A stretch of DNA of 64,000 bases from assembly GCF_021869535.1 (NCBI RefSeq), contig NW_026262659.1, forward strand, positions 372,001 to 436,000. The letters run 5' to 3'. The stretch is from Mytilus californianus (Eukaryota; Mollusca; Bivalvia; Mytilida; Mytilidae). Position 1 is the stretch's first letter, and each line of letters opens with the position of its first letter. Positions 55,913 to 64,000 of the stretch are shown here, in pieces. The position numbers and the translations under genes are program-made. The notes beneath the pieces were generated by a model, which was not told where the DNA came from, did not search any database, and saw nothing but the letters and a program-made list of their open reading frames with translations.

Positions 55913-57796
55913 AAACCGGAAAAAAGTGATGAATCTGGAGACGTTTTTCTTTATATTGATTATATTGATTATCGACTTTAAGGTAGATAGGGTGTCTTCC
56001 TCCATCTTGGATTTTGTAATACCTGAAAACAATCGGTCTAGATCTTTAATAGAATATGCAAATTTTGAGAGTAGTAGGTAATTCATGTGTAAGAATTTTC
56101 ATTTCAATATAGAAAATGACATGTTTTATCATATTTATGGTTGTATTTTACAAAAAACAGAAAACTTTTGTTTGATTCAATTTTTTCCAACTTTGCCACA
56201 TAAGGGGAGGCAACTCAAATGTAAGGGCAGATAATTCAGATAAAGGTACTTTTACAATAGAATGTGTTAGGAATTTACCTATCTTATTATGTAGCAAGAA
56301 AACGAGTACGGTGACCCCATTTTTTCTTTTTCTTATCTGAAAGCATAATATTAAAGCTATCTTCTCATATTTTATCTCAAAATTCTATGGTGTAGTTTTC
56401 GTTTTATGGCAGAAAATTGGGTTTTCCATGCATAATCTATACAAAATCTGTTAATTTTGAACAACCTGTAGCGTGAAAATAAGCCCCGTGACCCATTCTT
56501 TTTATCATTTTTTTTTAAAAAGCTTGATATAAACTACATTTTGGCAAATTATTAAAAAATTCTATGGATTATAATTTAGACACCCCATCTACCTTAACAT
56601 GAAAATGATGCACATAAAAATCTAAAATATGATTAAATTATACGTAATTTAATTTATTTTATCGTTTTATTGTATAATATCACTGATTTTCTTGGTGGTT
56701 GGATGGTTTTTTGGGTGTTTGGTGGTGAAAGACCCACCCCCCAAGCTGTAGTCCCAGAGAGATTACTCTGAAGTCCAATGACTGTTTTGCCAGACAAGCT
56801 GGGCAGTGGGACGTCAGAGCTATATCAAAAAGTAGAAATTTGCTTGTCCAAAAGGAATACATCACACTTCGTTGCTTTTCTAGTCAACTGACGGCTTCTG
56901 ATCTATATAAATCGGGCTTCAATTTGTTCATTTCTTTATTCATTTATTTAAGTTTCGCATACCTACCTACCTTTATTTTCTTTATTACAGCTGTTAGACA
57001 TCAAGAGTAATCTCGGACTTCGTTAGCTGGTATGATGATTTCTTTAAAACTAAAAAACTCAATAACAACAACAATATGAAGCAGAGAACTGATAAATATT
57101 AACTTATATCTCTCTGTACATGTACACGGTGTAGAATGGTAAAGGACTTATCATGTTTTGTTGGCGTTTCTGCACTTATTGGGTTCAGCAACAGACTTAT
57201 CGTGTTTTGATTCAAGTTACATGTAGCATGACACACAATGTGCCACATAGATAATACGAAATCGTCATTTCACAAACAAGAAAAAACAAATCCATGTTGC
57301 TTTTAATCAAATTTCAGGAAACATGGTAAACGATGACCTTCAAGCACGAAAAACTGAGATAAAAATTGTAAACACGTACTTTAATAAATTTTACCATCCC
57401 TAATGTCCGTGTCAAAAACAAAATAGACTCGTCAACTTTAAAAACACGGTTATCAAATTCATAAGTTGTCATGCATTCCGTTTCTGATATCCAAATGGAC
57501 TTTCTTTTTTAATACCTATGAAACAAGAAAATTCCAAATTGTTTGTGAATATCCATTACTTGAACTTGACATCTTTCCTGTATGCACAGGTCCATTTCAT
57601 CTATGAGATGATACATCTTACAGAACTATGACAAAAAAGAAAAAGAATTTATTGTTATTAGTTTTAAACACACGTTTCGCTCCTCAAAATGTTTTGCATA
57701 AACAACATTTCAAGGTCAGTTATGATTGATTTGTCTATTTTTAGATGCGTTAACATATTATTTGATTAATTCTTATTTTTTTGCAACACAATGTGT

Positions 57797-60312
57797 AATC
57801 AACATGTTGTGGTCTTATCTCTACATTATAATCCATGAGACCATGGATTGATTTGACCACTCACAACATGCCATGGTCTTATCTCTACATTATTATTCAA
57901 GAGACCCTGGATTGATTTGACCACTCACAACATGTCATGGTCTTATCTCTACATATTATCTATGAGACCATGGAATGATTTGACCACCCACAACATGCCA
58001 TGGTCTTATCTCTACATTATTATCCACGAGACCATGGATTGATTTGACCACCCACAACATGCCATGGTCTTATCTATATATTATTATCTATGAGACCATA
58101 GATTGATTTGACCACCCATAACATGCCATGGTCTTATCTCGACATAATTATCCATGAGACCATGGATTGATTTGACCACCCATAACATGCCATGGTCTTA
58201 TCTCTACATTATTATCCATGAGACCATTGATTGATTTGACCACCCACAACATGCCATGGTCTTATTTCTACATTATTATCCATGAGACCATTGATTGTTT
58301 TGACCACCCTAAACATGGCATGGTCTTATCTCTACATAATTATCCATGAGACCATGGATTGATTTGACCACTCACAACATGCCATGGTCTTATCTCTACA
58401 TTATTATCCACGAGACCATGGATTGATTTGACCACCCACAACATGCCATGGTCTTATCTCTACATTATTATCCATGAGACCATGGATTGATTTGACCACC
58501 CATAACATGCCATGGTCTTATCTCTACATTATTATCCATGAGACCATGGATTGATTTGACCACCCATAACATGCCATGGTCTTATCTCTACATAATTATC
58601 CATGAGACCATGGATTGATTTGACCACCCATAACATGCCATGGTCTTATCTCGACATAATTATCCATGAGACCATGGATTGATTTGACCACCCACAACAT
58701 GCCATGGTCTTATTTCTACATTATTATCCATGAGACCATTGATTGTTTTGACCACCCTAAACATGGCATGGTCTTATCTCTACATAATTATCCATGAGAC
58801 CATGGATTGATTTGACCACTCACAACATGCCATGGTCTTATCTCTACATTATTATCCATGAGACCATGGATTGATTTGACCACCCATAACATGCCATGGT
58901 CTTATCTCTACATTATTATCCATGAGACCATGGATTGATTTGACCACCCATAACATGCCATGGTCTTATCTCTACATAATTATCCATGAGACCATGGATT
59001 GATTTGACCACCCATAACATGCCATGGTCTTATCTCGACATAATTATCCATGAGACCATGGATTGATTTGACCACCCACAACATGCCATGGTCTTATTTC
59101 TACATTATTATCCATGAGACCATTGATTGTTTTGACCACCCTAAACATGGCATGGTCTTATCTCTACATAATTATCCATGAGACCATGGATTGATTTGAC
59201 CACTCACAACATGCCATGGTCTTATCTCTACATTATTATCCACGAGACCATGGATTGATTTGACCACCCACAACATGCCATGGTCTTATCTCTACATTAT
59301 TATCCATGAGACCATGGATTGATTTGACCACCCATAACATGCCATGGTCTTATCTCTACATTATTATCCATGAGACCATGGATTGATTTGACCACCCATA
59401 ACATGCCATGGTCTTATCTCTACATAATTATCCATGAGACCATGGATTGATTTGACCACCCATAACATGCCATGGTCTTATCTCGACATAATTATCCATG
59501 AGACCATGGATTGATTTGACCACCCACAACATGCCATGGTCTTATTTCTACATAATTATCCATGAGACCATTGATTGTTTTGACCACCCTAAACATGGCA
59601 TGGTCTTATCTCTACATAATTATCCATGAGACCATGGATTGATTTGACCACTCACAACATGCCATGGTCTTATCTCTACATTATTATCCATGAGACCATG
59701 GATTGATTTGACCACCCATAACATGCCATGGTCTTATCTCTACATTATTATCCATGAGACCATGGATTGATTTGACCACCCATAACATGCCATGGTCTTA
59801 TCTCTACATTATTATCCATGAGACCATGGATTGATTTGACCACCCATAACATGCCATGGTCTTATCTCGACATAATTATCCATGAGACCATGGATTGATT
59901 TGACCACCCACAACATGCCATGGTCTTATTTCTACATTATTATCCATGAGACCATTGATTGTTTTGACCACCCTAAACATGGCATGGTCTTATCTCTACA
60001 TAATTATCCATGAGACCATGGATTGATTTGACCACTCACAACATGCCATGGTCTTATCTCTACATTATTATCCATGAGACCATGGATTGATTTGACCACT
60101 CACAACATGCCATGGTCTAATCTATACATTATAATCCATGAGACCATTGATTGATTTGACCACTCAAAACATGCCATGGTCTTATCTCTACATTATTATC
60201 CATGAGACCATGGATTGATTTGACCACTCAAAACATGCCATGGTTTTTTCTCTACATTATTATCCATGAGACCATGGATTGATTTGACCACCCACAACAT
60301 GTCACAGTCTGA
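57797..60312. repeat. 64-bp satellite with higher-order structure (about 39 copies)
   Basis: Monomer of 64 bp: catgccatggtcttatctct, acattattatccatgagacc, atggattgatttgaccaccc, ataa. Each monomer has an internal inverted pair catggtct/agaccatg. A variant monomer (tatttctaca ... ccattgattgttttgaccac ... catggcatgg) occurs at 58261, 58709, 59093, 59541 and 59925: spacing 448, 384, 448, 384, i.e. 7 and 6 monomers alternating, an 832-bp higher-order unit. Edge monomers are more diverged. Confidence 0.95.
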
Positions 60313-60438
60313 TAAATAAATATAATGAGGTATGTAAGAAAACGTATCATATAGATGGTTTATTTTACATGGACTTTTCAACTGGAATTTTTATAAAGTA
60401 TCCCAGAGAAAAAAAATTATTTTTTTTTATTTTTTCAG

Positions 60439-60557
60439 AAACCAAATAACATAAATAATGAAGAAGATTACATGTTTGTGAATTTGAGAAGGAATTGCAG
60501 TCTACATCGACTTCTGGATCTTTACCACCACCATGGCCATAATCATCGTCATCATCA
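60439..60557 (+). CDS. Candidate exon, His-rich, unidentified gene
   Basis: Between acceptor tttttcag and donor gtgagt an open frame reads KPNNINNEEDYMFVNLRRNC then SLHRLLDLYHHHGHNHRHH plus CA. The CA joins G of the next exon to make Gln. The cluster HHHGHNHRHH suggests a metal-binding or zinc-transporter-like loop, but I do not recognise the family. Confidence 0.45.
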
Positions 60558-60869
60558 GTGAGTAATTAAAACAAATAATACATTTAAATGCATCAATATT
60601 GTTTTTTTTTTTTTTATAGGATATTCAATAAAACATGTAACCAATCACTTTGCTTCGCAAATCACTAAATTTATATGTCACATATTTCTTTTATAAGAGC
60701 AAACTTTTCCATATCAGAAAGATAATCAACTTCTTGAAAAGTCTATTTTAAATCATGTTGGTAAATTAAACATATGATAGATTTGTTTTCTCATGTACCG
60801 GTAGGTTTTCTGCATATAGAATTTTTTTTTTTTTTTCTATAATGGATATTTTAACTTTCTCTTTTGTAG

Positions 60870-60919
60870 GAATGATAGTGAAGAAGAGCTTTTAGATCAT
60901 AAGAAAGTTTTGTACACGG
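60870..60919 (+). CDS. Candidate exon following the His-rich exon
   Basis: Acceptor cttttgtag; encodes (Q)NDSEEELLDHKKVLYT plus G, donor gtaacc. Phase fits the exon at 60439. If the donor is not used the frame continues to a stop at 61014-61016, so this may be the last exon. A hydrophobic run (QLLLVLIFFCYTGIIFFMQ) at 61229-61285 lies in a frame that does not join. Confidence 0.4.
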
Positions 60920-60939
60920 GTAACCATAGAAATATGTGT

Positions 60940-63900
60940 TTCAGAATTAAGCTGACCATTTTACTATTTAAGAACTATTTACGTAATCTTAATGCCAATA
61001 CAATTATATATGCATAACTTATACTTTTGAATAAGAAAAAAGGCATAAGGAACTAAATATAAGTATACATTACTCTACCATCTTTTTAACCATTACTATC
61101 TGATAATAAATATTGGATTTTAGAAAAATGATAATGATTATTTTTCTTTGTTTATTCATACCATCCTTTTTTGCAGTGTAACATCGAAGCTTATTTTATG
61201 GTTGAGAAAAGTGTTGAGAATATAACCACAGTTGCTGTTGGTCCTGATTTTCTTCTGTTATACAGGCATAATTTTCTTCATGCAAGGTACTTTTTGAAAT
61301 AATCATGATTTACTTTAGTTGAGCATGTGCATAAACATATTGTAGATTAGAGCAACTCTAAATACAATCAAAACTATATCACAATTACAACCTGTTGAAC
61401 TTCTTTTTGCCATAGTCTAGATATTATTCTTCTAATTTGACCTGATCTATTAAACTGATCATTAATATAGTGAGATCTGATATTCACTTTGAGTTAGTAA
61501 TGTTATTTCATTCATGTGTCTGAACCAGAAGAGCTTGAGCTGATAAATTCATTTAACATGAGGTGAAATATTATTTTTTTATATCGATACTAACTATTAA
61601 ACTATTTTGAACACAACTCTACAGAGATAAAGTAATATTTAAAAGAATTAGTTGTCAAGTTACAATGAGTCTTTTTAGCGATAAAAGACTAGTTCTTTTT
61701 GTACATTTCATTTAGATTACACGCAAGTCTTCATTTGTTTTTGGAAAATCACGCTGTCAAAGCGTCAATTTTACTATACCATTGACCAGATTTCATTTTA
61801 TCGCTTCCGGTCGCTTCCAAGCCGCCTTCCGAACTTGGTTCCGTATTTTACATACCTATGTCCTGTACAGAATTTCATTCTTAACCTATCCATATGTTTA
61901 TTGTTATTAAATGGTATTTTGAGCTATCCCTTTGGTATATTTTTCATATTTATATGAGCCTTCGCTTTTATGTGCATGACTTTACAATCCGTAAAAAAAT
62001 CAGAATATAAATATGGTTTTGGACTTTTTACATACCAATGATAACAAATCGCTATCGCTTGAAAATAGTTTTTGAAAGAATGTATACCTTTCTAGTCAGC
62101 TGAACTTTGAAACCATTCAAAAAATAATAATCGGAATCATTTTAAAATCATACGAAAGATATTGGTCTTTATTAAGATTTAAGAAGTTTTTAAGAATGAT
62201 GCGGTTATATCCACGCGGTGCGTATGGGTTTGTTAACAAAGTTACTGCTGCAGACAAAATATAGGTCAAATATCGCAGGGGCTAGTTCTATTAAAGAATA
62301 AAATGGCGATAATTGCAGAATTTTTTGTCATAAAGACTTTATTTCTTTCTGGATTTCTTCACTTTAAAAAGAATTATAACATTCAGAAACTTTATGAAAG
62401 GAGTAGCAGTGCTCAATGAATCATATCAAAAGTATTTAAGGAAAGTTTTACCCTTTCTCTGACAACGTGGTCTTGTCCATTTTTGAAACATTACGATTTT
62501 TTCATTACTTTTTCGAGTTAACAACTAAACTATTGAATCTGTATTGTTTTGAGAAAAGCATTCCTTGAACCTGTATTGTTTTGAGAACAACCTTCCCGTT
62601 GTCCAGGTGTTCATTACAAGCCCAGGTTTTACGATTTACTTGTATCGCTATTTTCAAAATTGGATACGAAAATTTCTTGAAAATAAAAAATATTGAGATT
62701 TGCCAAAGACTTTTCTATAACTATTAATTAAATATTAATTTAAAGTCAATGTTAATTGTGGATAAGGAATGGCATTTAATGATTCCTAGAGATACAACAA
62801 AATGTGTAAACAGAAAGTTGTGAAGGGAGACAATTTCATTGGGCAAAATTTAAAGTGCTGAAACAAGTATTGTCAAATCTTGTAAAATATTTCTGGTGGC
62901 AATAATTCACATATTCATAAAATAACCAAACACAACTTTTAAAGGTGGTTGTAATGTTTCAATTGGCAAACATTTATTTATTGATAATCCACCTTTAATA
63001 ATAAAAAAAAAAAAAAAATTCTTTAAAAAAAAAAGATTTCTATCATATTCATCTTGGAATATGATCAAATATGTTAGCATATTTTAAACATGCCTTTAAT
63101 AACATTTCAGTACTCATGGAAAGAGTTATTCCATTTCTTCCTTTGATATTAAAGGATATACCAATTTTAATTGCAAAATTGTAATTTGATAAATGTAAAT
63201 AAAAATCAATGCAGAAATTCCAATTTTGTCATTGTAAACCTTCTTAAATATGTGTAGGTAAATTATGAAGCTGTAAAGGATATATAACTAGTTTATAATT
63301 AGAACCGAAAGTGAGAGAAAAAGATATACCTACTGTGCTACATTTGGGGATGGGTGGTAATAAAATCAAATTATTTAAGTTGTCTAGGCATTTTAATTTT
63401 TAAAGTTTAATTAATAATTGAAATGTCACTTATTTGCATTTCTGAATCAGTTAATGCACATGGCACATGTATAAAAAAACCAGGTCTTTGTCTATTCAAT
63501 ATAATAAAACTTACATGGTAGTTATAAATAAATGTAACACCAAGTCACAAACATGAAACTTAAGGTGAATCAATCTTAAATCGGGCGCTAATACCACAGC
63601 GCTATAAAAAATCCTGTGGAGAACACTGGATTGTATTGCTTTTAGAGTTATATAATACACCTTGCCTAAGAAAAAGGTCTAGCTAGGTCATTTTAAAAAA
63701 ATGAGGCTATAATGATGTAAAGTGACTTATATAACTGCCAACAGCCACATTATCACATATCAGACTGTTATCTCACTGACAATCATGTAACCACATCTCC
63801 TTATTTTAGTACAGGTTAATTATTTGAAATAAATGACCCAAAAACATTAAATCATTTGAAAAAAGATAATTCTGCAATAATTTATGTTGTCATTTAAAGA

Positions 63901-64000
63901 TTTCAGTTTATACATATATAAATATCAACAATTGAATTTGGTTGTATAGATGGTGTCACTATATTTGTAATTGTCAAACTAGTATAACAATACTATTGTC
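60940..64000. other. No further gene recognised
   Basis: AT-rich. Apart from the hydrophobic 61.23-kb stretch I see no protein-like sequence, tandem array or element boundary. It may be intron or 3' flank of the candidate His-rich gene. Confidence 0.45.

Larger units (their letters stand above)
54450..56755. mobile_element. Possible larger element with inverted ends, containing a hAT copy
   Basis: ggtcttttcaccaccgaaca at about 54465 and, inverted, gtctttcaccaccaaacacc at about 56706-56740 suggest the ends of one element. hAT copy 2 would be nested in it. The ends are imprecise and there is no duplication, so this is tentative. Confidence 0.35.

Noticed and set aside
57797-60312. CRISPR-like array of regular repeats
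   Set aside because: Units are contiguous with no unique spacers, and the window is eukaryotic.
61229-61286. Hydrophobic segment QLLLVLIFFCYTGIIFFMQ as a membrane helix of the His-rich gene
   Set aside because: Reading frame is closed upstream by TAA and its phase does not join the exon ending at 60919; left as an observation only.

Overview
The window is animal nuclear DNA: AT-rich, with genes split into short exons bounded by GT/AG sites and separated by repeat-packed introns. Several dispersed repeats look like ones common in bivalve genomes (for example the 'gtctcattggcactcataccacatct' type around 53.2 kb and the 'aaatggcaaaatcaaaag' type around 16.2 and 51.5 kb). I therefore read it as a bivalve, probably a mussel-like mollusc. 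That assignment is recognition, not a search result.

Three genes are well supported at the protein level. (1) HMMR/RHAMM, plus strand, 263-13706, with the 5' part lying before the window: a spindle and microtubule coiled-coil protein with the characteristic HMMR C-terminal block. (2) DCTD (dCMP deaminase), plus strand, 17827-28738, complete as a five-exon, 198-residue model with intact zinc-site residues and an E2F-like site just before the start codon. (3) A RAD6-type ubiquitin-conjugating enzyme (UBE2A/B), minus strand, 48818-35404, with Cys88 intact and two alternative last exons; one carries an acidic tail reminiscent of yeast Rad6. DCTD and UBE2A converge across 28.7-35.4 kb. A fourth, unidentified plus-strand gene is suggested by exon-like pieces at 50.3 kb and 60.4-60.9 kb (His-rich).

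The rest is repeats. Nested DNA transposons occupy 42.5-46.1 kb: a hAT element with an 8-bp target duplication and a broken hAT transposase, sitting inside another inverted-repeat element. Two 1-kb relatives of that hAT lie at 23.8 and 54.6 kb, and a separate element with an 8-bp duplication lies at 46.4-48.4 kb. There are two tRNA-derived SINE copies and many minisatellites, including a 64-bp satellite at 57.8-60.3 kb with an 832-bp higher-order period.

The most unusual signal is that several minisatellites are built from, or butt against, 5' splice sites of coding exons. In HMMR (exons ending at 333 and 2734) and in UBE2A (exon ending at 38052) the repeat unit contains the last coding bases of the exon plus the splice donor, so the intron carries many copies of an exon-end/donor cassette. 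A fourth array starts about 13 bp after the donor of UBE2A exon 3, and an HMMR acceptor plus exon start is duplicated once at 10.81-10.87 kb.
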